Source: Huiozyma naganishii CBS 8797 (taxonomy: Eukaryota; Ascomycota; Saccharomycetes; Saccharomycetales; Saccharomycetaceae). From it: a DNA stretch of 64,000 nt. Shown one piece after another: positions 18,956 to 28,326 of this stretch (the first letter of the stretch is position 1; each line of letters starts with the position of its first letter). Below the pieces are notes generated by a model. It was not told the origin of the DNA, did no database searches, and was given only the letters and a program-made list of their open reading frames with translations. The DNA is taken from assembly GCF_000348985.1 (NCBI RefSeq), contig NC_035923.1, positions 62,001 to 126,000 of the forward strand, given 5' to 3'. The translations under genes were made by a program, and so were the position numbers.

Positions 18956-20454
18956 ATGCTGCGTTCACGGTTGGGATGGTGCAGGCAGGTGGCGCGGTTT
19001 GCCACGCAGCGTGGGGCAGTGAAGGCGAAGACGAAGACGACGGACGTGTTGATCGTGGGAGGGGCCCCGCTGGGTTGACTTTGGCAACGGCGATCAAGCA
19101 GAACCCGGTGCTGGCGCACTACGACACGACCCTCGTCGACGGGGCGCCGTTATCCGAGACATTGACTCGGTTCAGGAGGGACCCACCCATTGAGTACACG
19201 AACAGGGTTGTGTCTGTGACGCCGCAGACGTTGCAGTTCCTCGAGGGGACGCTTGGCGTGCAATTGGATCACGCCCGTATGCAGCCCTACGATGGGGTTT
19301 ACGTCTCCGATGGGGTGTCCAACGTCGCGCTGGACCTCGCGCGCGAGGAGATGCTGTACATGGTCGAGATTCTGAACGTGCAGAGCTCGCTGTGGGCGAA
19401 ACTGGCAGAGACGGAGTCCTCAGCGGGGGCCAATGGGCTTCACCTTGTTGACCAGTGCAAAGTTGAATCCATTGAGAGCTCGTCACCGGATGGGGACCCG
19501 ACCGCGTGGCCCCTGGTGAAGTTGAGTAACGGGGACTCGTACAAGACCCGTTTGCTCGTCGGCGCAGATGGGTTCAATTCTCCAGTGCGCCGGTTCGCGA
19601 AGCTGAACTCTCGCGGATGGGCCTACGACACCTTTGGGCTTGTCGCGACACTGAAGCTGGACACGGCACACCGTGGGCCCGTGCACAAGCTGCGCGGGTG
19701 GCAGCGGTTCCTCAAGACGGGACCCATCGCTCACTTGCCCCTGCCGGGGGACAACGCCACGCTCGTGTGGAGCACCAGTGGTGGGGAACTCTCGCAACTG
19801 TTGATGGATATGGACCCGGAACTGTTCCCGCACATGATCAACGCTGCGTTCGTGCTAGACCAGGCAGACATGGATTACTACTTTGACCAATTGGCCCAGG
19901 CGAAAGCGCAACAGCAAGAACAGTCAACCCGTCGTGGTAACACAACGGCCATGCTCATCGAGGATATCCGCGCTCGGATCAACGACAAGTGGGATAACCT
20001 CAGGGACGAATCCGAGATTGACGAGAACTTCCCGCCGCAGGTGCGTGCCGTGGTCCCCAACACAAGGGCCCGGTTCCCTTTGAAGTTGTCCCACGCGGAC
20101 AAATACGTTACAGACCGCGTGGCACTCGTCGGTGACGCTGCGCACACTACTCACCCGCTGGCCGGACAGGGGCTCAACATGGGCCAACACGACGTCGAGC
20201 AACTTTCGCGGGCGCTTGAGCGTGCGACTCTACGCGGGCTCGACATCGGGTCCCTGCTTGCGCTGGAGCCCTTCTGGGCACACAGCTACCCGTTCAATGA
20301 CGAGCGGTTGAACCTCGCAGACCGGGTGCACAAGATCTACCATACGGACGCACTGCCCGTCGTCGCGATGCGGAGCGCGGGCCTTTCGCTGATCAGCCAC
20401 CTCGACCCGGTCAAGAACATGATATTGGGCACGCTGACGGGTGGGGCCAAGTAA
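18956..20454 (+). CDS. COQ6: Ubiquinone biosynthesis monooxygenase Coq6, one-base frameshift near N-terminus
   Basis: Coq6 is the mitochondrial FAD monooxygenase that hydroxylates C5 of the coenzyme Q ring. From the ATG at 18956 the first frame reads a good presequence (MLRSRLGWCRQVARFATQRG) then TDVLIVGG, and it stops at a TGA a few codons on. The rest continues from PAGLTLA in the next frame to 20454. The break is at GGAGGGGCCCC (19058-19068): one extra G would give the FAD motif GGGPAG and a 499-residue protein (S. cerevisiae 479). Later motifs are intact: GADGFNSPVRR and GDAAHTTHPLAGQGLNMG. A miscalled homopolymer is likely; a true mutation would destroy the protein. In S. cerevisiae COQ6 is YGR255C, not in this block. 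Confidence 0.9.
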
Positions 20455-20604
20455 TGCCCCCTCTGCTACTCTACCTTATTCTACTATATACTCTGTACCT
20501 AACACATACGGCTCTTGATGATTAATTGATGCAGTTTAAGAAGTTGAACAGTTGAAGAGTACCAGACAGGACTCAGGACAGTGAGAAAACGGAACACGGG
20601 CAGC

Positions 20605-20859
20605 ATGTTCACTGAGGCAGACTTGCGCACAAAGATCGAGCAGACGGTGCCCCGGGTGTACAACGTAATCGTGACGGACCTGTCGTACGGTTGCGGGCAG
20701 TCCTTCGATGTCGTGGTGGTGAGCGATGAGTTCGCGCAGAAGAACAAGATTCAGCGCAGCAGGATTGTCAATGCCGCGCTTAAGGAGGAGCTTAAGAGCA
20801 TCCACGCGTTCAGTTGTAAGTGCTACACGGAGGAAGAGTGGTCTAAGATCGTCGTGTAG
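20605..20859 (+). CDS. BOL2: BolA-like iron regulator Bol2/Fra2
   Basis: 84 residues; the start at 20605 (MFTEADLRTKIEQTVP) fits the conserved BolA domain, and the longer frame begins at GTG. Bol2/Fra2 works with Fra1 and the monothiol glutaredoxins Grx3/4 to signal mitochondrial Fe-S status to Aft1. The BolA core has VIVTDLSYGCGQSFDVVVVS. The C-terminal HAFSCKCYTEEEWSKIVV holds the invariant His and the Cys used for Fe-S binding with glutaredoxin. Position upstream of MDM34 equals YGL220W. Confidence 0.96.
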   Translation: MFTEADLRTKIEQTVPRVYNVIVTDLSYGCGQSFDVVVVSDEFAQKNKIQRSRIVNAALKEELKSIHAFSCKCYTEEEWSKIVV

Positions 20860-21027
20860 CCTTCTACTGCTAGGGTGAAGAACGTCTTACAAGAACAGCA
20901 TCGCGGTATTGTCAGATACATATGTGTACGTAACTCCGTGTGTGACATCTAATATCAGTAACTATAGGATGTGAAGGCTCTGCCATGTAATTAGCTACTA
21001 CGTATCTATGTACAGTGTGTCGCGAGC

Positions 21028-22557
21028 TCAATGGGCAACGGTGTATGGGGGCGGCGACACCGTGGGCGAGACCGTCTGCTTGTGAGGTTGATAATGCTGG
21101 CTCCCCCACTTGTGGCCCGTGCTATTGCTTATCCCAACGTAGTATATCGAGTTTGTCACTGACGGGCTGCTGATCCGCCTTGGTGGGGTTATCTTCTCCT
21201 TTGCCTTTGGGATTATGAGTTCCTCGAGAGGTAGGTCGCCGTACAGTGGCCGTGTCAACTCAGGCGTACAGCTCTTCGGGAAGTGTCCCTGCACGGCCTC
21301 GGGAGACGAGTACCTGCTCGTCAACGGCGTGGTCGGTATCTTCATGAGCGCCGTAGGTGCTGGCGTGCGCTGCATCGTTTGTTTTACGGTATCATCATTT
21401 TGACGTTTCTTCTTCCCCAGCTTGATGACTCTTCTGCGCGGGGTCTTGACACTGTCCTTCGAGTCATCCGTGTAGCTTCTCTCGTAGAGCTTATTTTGAA
21501 TATCTATTATCGTGGTCAAGTCGTACTTCCTCTCTCGCAGGACGACCTCTGGGAGCAAGTTGTCCTTGTTCCCCGTTTGCGAATAGTTTATCCTTGAGAG
21601 ACGATAGTATGGCATGTAGTAGTTTGTCAGCGACGGCATCCTGGAGATGAACCTGTACAGATTCTGTTTCTCGAGACACCCTGTTATGTTGGCCATCTTA
21701 TGCAACTCGGACGTTCCATGCAGGGACAGCGTGTGTCTCGAGGAAACGATCGTCGAAAGCCGCAGCATGTTTTTCGGAGACAACTCGGCGAAGTCCGTCT
21801 CGTCGAAGGTCACGCAAGGTGCGGTCTGTTCCGTGAGTCCCTGTACCGTCTTGGCCAAGTTCTCCGCAGGAGAATTGGCCGCGTTGTTGTGGAACCAGTT
21901 CTGCGAGGTGTTGAAGATAACCGAGGGGAGCACCTCCTTGAACAGCGTGTGCATGGACTCCTTGAGCCGCTTCTCTATGGTTGTCTGCAAGATCTTTATC
22001 GAGCAGTCGAAGTCAAAGTCGAGACTGACGTCGTTGAAGGAAATGCTGACGCCGTAGTTCCTCATGAAGATGTTCGTAATCGCCTCGAGTCGTACGTTTG
22101 AGAAAGTCATCGTGATGGGTACTTTAAAGGAGGAGTTTTCGACGAGCTGCGGCGTGACAAACTCGGGCGAATCCCCCAACACAACCATCATCAAATTAGC
22201 CTCGATGACGGTCTCCAGCTGTATCTTCGCGTCCCTGCAGGACAGCTTGCATATGCCCTTGACGAGCGACCGCGGTTGCGTCGTAATATCCAAGTCCAGG
22301 ATCTCCACTTGTGGCACCGTCGGGAAGTCCACCATGTTGATCTTCACGTCGCTCTTCAGTATATCCGATGGCTTCATGGCCCCCGCCCTGTGGGCCCTGT
22401 CGTCACCAACACAGGACCCGCGTACACTCTGCGCAGAGGGAACACCCGCGGCAGCGCTTGTGCCCAACGCCTTGCTCAACACCGCAGTCAGCTTGCTGCG
22501 CACTTTGTAATTGAACGACGGGTCTCGGAACAACTGCTCATTAAATCTAAACGACAT
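21028..22557 (-). CDS. MDM34: ERMES subunit Mdm34
   Basis: 509 residues (S. cerevisiae 459). Mdm34 is the outer mitochondrial membrane part of the ER-mitochondria encounter structure, which moves phospholipids. The N-terminal SMP lipid-binding domain (about 1-240) starts MSFRFNEQLFRDPSFN and includes VDFPTVPQVEILDLDI and SFNDVSLDFDFDCS. An extra basic/Ala insert at about residues 28-65 separates the first helix from the rest. The disordered C-terminal half has a KTPRRRVIKLGKKKR cluster. It ends SPPPYTVAH, a PPxY motif expected to bind the ubiquitin ligase Rsp5, as in yeast. Confidence 0.96.
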   Translation of the reverse strand: MSFRFNEQLFRDPSFNYKVRSKLTAVLSKALGTSAAAGVPSAQSVRGSCVGDDRAHRAGAMKPSDILKSDVKINMVDFPTVPQVEILDLDITTQPRSLVKGICKLSCRDAKIQLETVIEANLMMVVLGDSPEFVTPQLVENSSFKVPITMTFSNVRLEAITNIFMRNYGVSISFNDVSLDFDFDCSIKILQTTIEKRLKESMHTLFKEVLPSVIFNTSQNWFHNNAANSPAENLAKTVQGLTEQTAPCVTFDETDFAELSPKNMLRLSTIVSSRHTLSLHGTSELHKMANITGCLEKQNLYRFISRMPSLTNYYMPYYRLSRINYSQTGNKDNLLPEVVLRERKYDLTTIIDIQNKLYERSYTDDSKDSVKTPRRRVIKLGKKKRQNDDTVKQTMQRTPAPTALMKIPTTPLTSRYSSPEAVQGHFPKSCTPELTRPLYGDLPLEELIIPKAKEKITPPRRISSPSVTNSIYYVGISNSTGHKWGSQHYQPHKQTVSPTVSPPPYTVAH

Positions 22558-22993
22558 GGTGTGTGTGTGCTTATACCTCCGTGGATGGTCTACCGTCCTC
22601 GCAACTGTCTGTCCCCTGTGAAGTCTGTGACCTCTGCGATATCGTTGTTTTGTTGCTTATTTAATTATTTCAAGATGAGGCGGCCAATAGCAGCGATGTA
22701 AAAGCCTGTTCGTGCAGTGGTGGTCCCCCGAGCACAGTCACTGCAGACCCTGTCGTGTGTACACCCCTACAGATTGTACAGCACAGTCACACGCAGAGAG
22801 AGCGTTCCCAATTCCTGCCGTCGCAAGTTGTAAACTACTCTGCACTTCGTTAAGAATATTGAAGTGTAAACAAAGGATCATCTCAGCGACAACAACGACG
22901 ACAAGAGGCTCAGAGACGCCCCCGCCACGGTCGTGTGCTCGAGAGTAAGAGTAAGCTGGAGGTTTACTCTTTAAATTTGGCAGTTGGTGTTTG
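22558..22993. other. Divergent MDM34-KIP3 intergenic region
   Basis: 436 bp of shared promoter. It contains GATGAGGCGGCCAAT near 22674 and AT-rich patches near 22655 and 22955. No RNA gene or repeat is seen. Confidence 0.55.
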
Positions 22994-25216
22994 ATGACGA
23001 CGTTTCTGGATACAGGAGGGGAGAAGTCCGTTCGGGAGCGGGCGATGCCGCCCGTGCGAGAGGTGCCAACGCAGCCACTGAGACAGTCGTCGATCGTGGT
23101 TGCTGTGCGGGTGCGGCCCTTCACTGCAGAGGAGATCTTGCAGTTGTTGCCAGGGGAGCTCGCGGAGGGCAGGCGTGTTACGATTGGTGAACGGCGGTTG
23201 TCGCTGGCTTCGTCTAGTGGGGAAGATGGACAAGTAGCTACCACTACGGGGAAGTTCCGGCAAGGTGGAATCTGGAAGTTGGTGGATTGTGTGGACGATA
23301 AGATGATTGTGTTTGACCCTGTGGGGAGGAATCCACTCAATAGGCTCAGCGAGACAGCATTAAACTCGATGGCATGGAGAAAGCAAAATGGTTCTGGTGG
23401 TGGTGGTGCGGGGAGTACGCTCCGCAGGAGGAGGAACAGGCGGTCTACTGGTAGTGCGGACGAGACCAAGTTCGTATTTGACAAGCTGTTCGATACAGAC
23501 GTCTCGCAGGAGGACGTTTACAGGGGCACGACGAGCACACTGCTGGACTCTGTGCTCGATGGGTTCAACGGGACCGTCTTCGCGTACGGTGCCACCGGGT
23601 GTGGGAAGACGTACACGGTGAGCGGGACTCGCGAGAACCCAGGGATAATATTCAGGACCATGGAGGAGCTCTTTGTCAAGATGGATGCCCTTGCGGGCAC
23701 CAAGGACTTCGAGCTCACGGTTTCGTTTCTAGAGATATACAACGAGACGATCCACGACCTGCTGAGCCCGGATACACCGCCGCAGAAGCTCGTTATTCGC
23801 GAGGACAGCAACGAGAAGATATCCGTGTCGAACTTGTCGTACCACTCGCCGCGTAGCGTCCAGGACGTCTTGGACCTTGTGATTCGCGGGAACGACAACA
23901 GGACGACTTCGCCGACGGAGGCCAATTCCGTGTCCTCCAGGTCGCACGCCGTCTTGCAGATACACATCATGCAGCGGAACAAGCTCGTGGACTTGAAGGA
24001 GCACCAAACGTTCGGCACGTTGTCGATCATAGATCTTGCCGGGAGCGAGCGTGCCGCGGCGACGAAGAACAGGGGCCGGCGGCTCCACGAGGGCGCAAAC
24101 ATCAACCGGTCGCTTCTAGCGCTCGGGAATTGCATTAACGCTCTGTGTAGCAACGACGGCTCCCATCGGAACCAGCATGTGCCTTACAGGGACTCCAAAC
24201 TGACACGGCTTTTGAAGTTCTCCCTTGGTGGGAATTGCAAGACGGTGATGATCGTTTGCATATCGCCGAGCAGTGCGCACTACGATGAGACGCTGAACAC
24301 GCTGAAGTACGCGAACCGGGCGAAGGAGATCAAGACGAAGGTCATTCGGAACCACCAGACTCTAAACCGACATGTCGCTTCGTATTTGAAGATGATCACT
24401 GAACAGAAGCGAACGATCGATGAGCTGGAGGCCCGACAGGCGCAGATGGTGCAAGTGGGCATCACGAATTACAAGTTAGCGATTGAGAAGATAGAGAGAA
24501 GCATAGAGGAGGTTGTCGGGAACGTGTGCAAGCAGCTTTCCAGCAAGTCGTTCCAAAACATCAAGCTTTTGAAGGCGCTGACGTTGACGAAGCGCACGTT
24601 ACTGCAACTGATCGTGATAGAGGTCGAGAACGTACTTGCGATTGTCTCAGAGTGGACGGACCAACGGATCATAGAAACTTGCGAGCGGGTTATCCGACAG
24701 ATGCAAGAGCAAGTGAAGCTTCTGGAGGACCGGTTCGACACTGCCACGGAGTTGAACCTTGTGGTCGAGCACAGTCGGGAGATCGACCTGAAACGACTAC
24801 GAGAGATGGAACACTGGGACGACACGGTGCACCTGCGCAGTTTCGAGGCGCGGCTGGACCTGGTCTACGAGAGTCTGCAGAAGAGCATCCTTATCGAATC
24901 GAGCAACATGACCGAGGAACTGATGAACGACCCGGCATTACGGGCCCGGTTCAACTTCCTGTCCAAAGTGCTTGTCAGTGAGGACCAAGATATCGTCGCA
25001 GCACTCGAGGAAATTTCAAGTGCGGTCGACGCAGACTTCGAGCGGTTTGTCGCACCGTACAAACGAGAACGTCAGGACGGCCTCGGCCTCCTCCGCACTG
25101 TCGGTACGAGAACCGCCTACACCACCAAAGAGGTCCCGATGGGGGCCACCTGGCCGAGAACCCCCGAGAGGAGACGACACCCCGGGGGAGGATCCGCCGC
25201 GCGCCGTGGTGGCTGA
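22994..25216 (+). CDS. KIP3: Kinesin-8 motor Kip3
   Basis: 740 residues as read (S. cerevisiae 805). Kip3 is a plus-end-directed kinesin-8 that depolymerises microtubules and sets spindle and astral microtubule length. The ATG at 22994 follows an in-frame TTG. The motor domain (about 35-470) has VVAVRVRPF, the P-loop GATGCGKTYT near residue 200, switch I NSVSSRSH, switch II DLAGSER and the neck-region YANRAKEIKTKV. A coiled coil follows. The last 50 residues of this frame are Arg/Gly/Pro-rich and unconvincing. The +1 frame continues to 25352 with a more natural tail, so a frame change near 25060-25080 is possible (see findings). Confidence 0.93.
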   Translation: MTTFLDTGGEKSVRERAMPPVREVPTQPLRQSSIVVAVRVRPFTAEEILQLLPGELAEGRRVTIGERRLSLASSSGEDGQVATTTGKFRQGGIWKLVDCVDDKMIVFDPVGRNPLNRLSETALNSMAWRKQNGSGGGGAGSTLRRRRNRRSTGSADETKFVFDKLFDTDVSQEDVYRGTTSTLLDSVLDGFNGTVFAYGATGCGKTYTVSGTRENPGIIFRTMEELFVKMDALAGTKDFELTVSFLEIYNETIHDLLSPDTPPQKLVIREDSNEKISVSNLSYHSPRSVQDVLDLVIRGNDNRTTSPTEANSVSSRSHAVLQIHIMQRNKLVDLKEHQTFGTLSIIDLAGSERAAATKNRGRRLHEGANINRSLLALGNCINALCSNDGSHRNQHVPYRDSKLTRLLKFSLGGNCKTVMIVCISPSSAHYDETLNTLKYANRAKEIKTKVIRNHQTLNRHVASYLKMITEQKRTIDELEARQAQMVQVGITNYKLAIEKIERSIEEVVGNVCKQLSSKSFQNIKLLKALTLTKRTLLQLIVIEVENVLAIVSEWTDQRIIETCERVIRQMQEQVKLLEDRFDTATELNLVVEHSREIDLKRLREMEHWDDTVHLRSFEARLDLVYESLQKSILIESSNMTEELMNDPALRARFNFLSKVLVSEDQDIVAALEEISSAVDADFERFVAPYKRERQDGLGLLRTVGTRTAYTTKEVPMGATWPRTPERRRHPGGGSAARRGG

Positions 25217-25352
25217 CCAGCCGGGAAACTACAGCGTCATGGACGTCGACCCGGAGCACACGTGTGTCCCGAGGGAACCCACGGCCGCGCCTCTACTCCC
25301 TCGGACTCGACGCCAGCCACTCACAAGCTTCAAGATAGCTCCGAAGGGCTAG

Positions 25353-26351
25353 CCACTGCTACTACCACCACTACTAATAATAGTACTACTGTGCGAAAAC
25401 GCATCACTCTGCACGGCGCTCTCTTTTATTTCCTCTTTGGGCGATGTCCGAAAAAGGAAAAAAAAAGAAAAGCGACAAAAAAAAGAAATTAAAAACAAAA
25501 AAGAAAATTTTTTATAAAAAAAAACGACGAAATGTTGAGAGTTTTGACGCTTTCACGGCTCCTCGAGCTGTTTTTGGAGGGTTGCAGGAGGCCAGGTAAG
25601 CCCTCTCTGTGTTACTCAGTCACCCAACCTCACACAAATTCACCACTTCCTCCACCACCACCACATCCCCCTTCCCCCGTTTTCAGACACTTCCTCTGTT
25701 TGAAAATACAAGCGTTTACCACCAAGGGAAAAGAAAAAGAAGAAAGCAGGATAATAGAGAAGAACAGGACATAAGAAGGAGAGTCTAAACACGCTTTTCT
25801 TTTTTCTATTTGCTTTTCACACTTTTAAAGAACCTACGAGCGGTTTTCAAACTCTTTGCGGTTTTCCATTCTGCTAATATCATCTTTGTGATCCCCTCGA
25901 ACGAACAAACACAAAGGAGAAATAAAATATAGTACACTGTATTATAATCTCTTTCCACTACTATAAGCTAATCTGGGCGGTGAATACAAAGGATATAGCC
26001 ACGGTTTGTAACGAGAAAGCAAAGTAAGTCATCTTTCTATCTCATTATCGAATTTCCACTTCTTTCTCTTTTTGGCGGTTCACAAAGGCTGGTTTCATTT
26101 ACTCTTCAACACATTAATTGTTGAATCAAATCCCGCTGTTAGTTTTTCATTTTCTATAGAGGAATAGAGAAGGGATTGATATTACAGCTTTCGGTCAGTG
26201 GTTTTTGTTCATTCTTATCGCTACTATAAGGAAAAGGATAGTTATTAAGTTAATTTGTCCGGTAAGAAGGAATAAATCACTACAACAGCATCGTCATTCA
26301 TAGGTATTGACTGCTTCGCTTCGGCTAGTCTCTTCCGGTACACAGATAACG
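25353..26351. other. Long CLG1 upstream region
   Basis: About 1 kb without a convincing gene. It opens with an A-rich run (25456-25530) and then alternates C/T-rich and A-rich tracts. A few short frames (for example an ATG at 25531) have no recognisable product and low-complexity translations. It is probably promoter plus a long 5' leader of CLG1. Confidence 0.6.
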
Positions 26352-27857
26352 ATGACCGGTTACTACGCTATGGAGGACTTGGGGTATGGGATACCCCACT
26401 TCCAGTCACAGTTTGCAGACGGTTACGGTTACCCACCTCAGCAACAACAACAACACGGTATGATACAGCATGTTGGGACCGGGATCCCACCTGTGCTACA
26501 CGAATACTACCCACACAATGTACAGGCGCAACACCAATATTCCGACCCAGCACACGTGCTACCTCTCCCCAAACCACAGTATTACAACCGCTGTGTCAAC
26601 AACGCTTCGTACCAACATCCAGGGTCCTACCACAGCACTGCTGTGCCACATCAGCAACCAACAATATTACCCCCACCGGGAATGTCGTACACGGGCCAGA
26701 TGGGTCTGCCCGTACAGTTGCCACTACCAAGACAGCAATCGCCTCTGGCGTTCTCACAACCAGTCGCAGCAGCGGCAGCAGCAGGTGCACCACCAACCGT
26801 GTTGGTGCAAGTACCAACGACAACAATGCCAGCTACATTCCCGAATGAAAAAGTCAATGGAGGTGTCTCGCAAGTGCTCGACTACAATATCGATATCATG
26901 TCCGAGTACGTCGTCAAGAGTGCATACATCGCGTTCGGTCAAAAGTTCGACTTGGAGGGACCGCAGAGAGCCACGGATCTGCTTTTCGTCAAGAGTATCA
27001 AGTCCGTGCTGAACGCAACGAGGCTCCCCTCTGTTTCAATATTCTTAAGTCTGGACTTCCTGTTCAAGTATCTACAGAAGGATCCAGAGGCGTTTAGACA
27101 CGGCGACGACCTGGACACAATCATGCAGGGCGCGTACCAGAATGTCATTCTCGGGTTCGTTCTTGCGAACAAATTCAACGACGACAAAACGTTCACGAAC
27201 AGCTCCTGGTCGCAAGCGTCCAGCTTGGAACTGAGCGTCATCAACCAACTGGAGAGACACTGGCTCGAAGTGTTTGAGTGGGACCTCTACGATGATAGGT
27301 TCCAGTACTACGAGGATTTTGCACACTCCTTCGACGTGTTCGTCCTAGAGAAGCAGCAGCAGCAACAGCAACAACAAAAGCAACAACAATCTGCTTCACA
27401 GAGCTCAACACCAATGCTCTCGGGGGCACCTTCCGAAAACATACAGTTTTGTTCGTCGCCAATAACACCAGTTTTCTCATCGACTTTTGATGAAACGTTC
27501 AACGTCGAATGCAACAATAACTACAGCCTTATCAACATCGTGGACTACCCTTATTACAACGTGTCGTCTCCAGTCATGGCTACAATGAAGGACAACGACT
27601 TTAGCAACGTGAACGGGTTCAACTACGACTTCTACAATTTTAGTTCTGCGTACGCCGCACCGGCGCCGGCACCTCCACTCCCAAGGGTCATTCCAGCTCC
27701 GATGCAACACCAGCATGCCGCCCCGGCCCAGGCACCGGTATCCGTACCGACGCTCCACTTCAACTACAACAACAATCCTACATGGAACAATACAGACCTA
27801 ACCAATTTCCACGTCAGTTCAATGAGAAACAACACTTCATACTCTGCTGTTTGTTAA
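26352..27857 (+). CDS. CLG1: Cyclin-like protein Clg1 (Pho85 partner)
   Basis: 501 residues (S. cerevisiae 452). Clg1 is a Pcl-type cyclin that binds the kinase Pho85. The ATG at 26352 gives MTGYYAMEDLGYGIPHFQSQ; upstream is TTG. The N-terminal 180 residues are Gln/Pro/His-rich with an Ala run. The cyclin box (about 200-335) has KSAYIAFGQKF, SVSIFLSLDFLFKYL, the conserved ILGFVLANKFNDDKTFTN and LSVINQLERHWLEVFEWDLY. A Gln tract at 27352-27390 follows. The C-terminus is Asn/Tyr/Pro-rich. Position before SKI8 equals YGL215W. Confidence 0.94.
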   Translation: MTGYYAMEDLGYGIPHFQSQFADGYGYPPQQQQQHGMIQHVGTGIPPVLHEYYPHNVQAQHQYSDPAHVLPLPKPQYYNRCVNNASYQHPGSYHSTAVPHQQPTILPPPGMSYTGQMGLPVQLPLPRQQSPLAFSQPVAAAAAAGAPPTVLVQVPTTTMPATFPNEKVNGGVSQVLDYNIDIMSEYVVKSAYIAFGQKFDLEGPQRATDLLFVKSIKSVLNATRLPSVSIFLSLDFLFKYLQKDPEAFRHGDDLDTIMQGAYQNVILGFVLANKFNDDKTFTNSSWSQASSLELSVINQLERHWLEVFEWDLYDDRFQYYEDFAHSFDVFVLEKQQQQQQQQKQQQSASQSSTPMLSGAPSENIQFCSSPITPVFSSTFDETFNVECNNNYSLINIVDYPYYNVSSPVMATMKDNDFSNVNGFNYDFYNFSSAYAAPAPAPPLPRVIPAPMQHQHAAPAQAPVSVPTLHFNYNNNPTWNNTDLTNFHVSSMRNNTSYSAVC

Positions 27858-28326
27858 TCCGTTTTTTCGACAACTCAACTAACCATAAAATAAAACAAAA
27901 TAAAACAAAAGACGTGGAACACTTTGACGAAGGTTGCTTCCAGTTCCCGACTTCAACTTATCAATACACAAAATCAATAGTAACGGTACCGAGTCGTGCT
28001 GTTGGGAGAAACAAACTAGTTTATTTGTTCTTCATTTTCCAAATAACAAAAGACCAAAAAAACATCGTACAGTTTAAGTTTCTTGGAAGTTTCTTCAAGA
28101 TATTGCGATAGTTCTTTGAATCAATAGTATAACTTTTTTCCCCCTTTCCCCCTTACATTTTATTTATTCTTTTTACTTCCTCTTTTAATTCAATACTTTA
28201 TACATACGTCTACTTTCTTTTGAACGCTCGTTGTGAAGGATCTCAGGACTTCGTTTCTTTCAGTTTCTACTACTGCTATTACTATATGCGTACGTTGTGT
28301 ATATGCAAGTGGGAAATGGCCTTGTC
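27858..28326. other. Convergent CLG1-SKI8 intergenic region
   Basis: 469 bp between two stop codons. It is AT-rich with a duplicated ATAAAACAAA unit near 27887-27908 and T-rich tracts at 28130-28200, consistent with overlapping 3' untranslated regions and terminators. No gene is seen. Confidence 0.6.
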
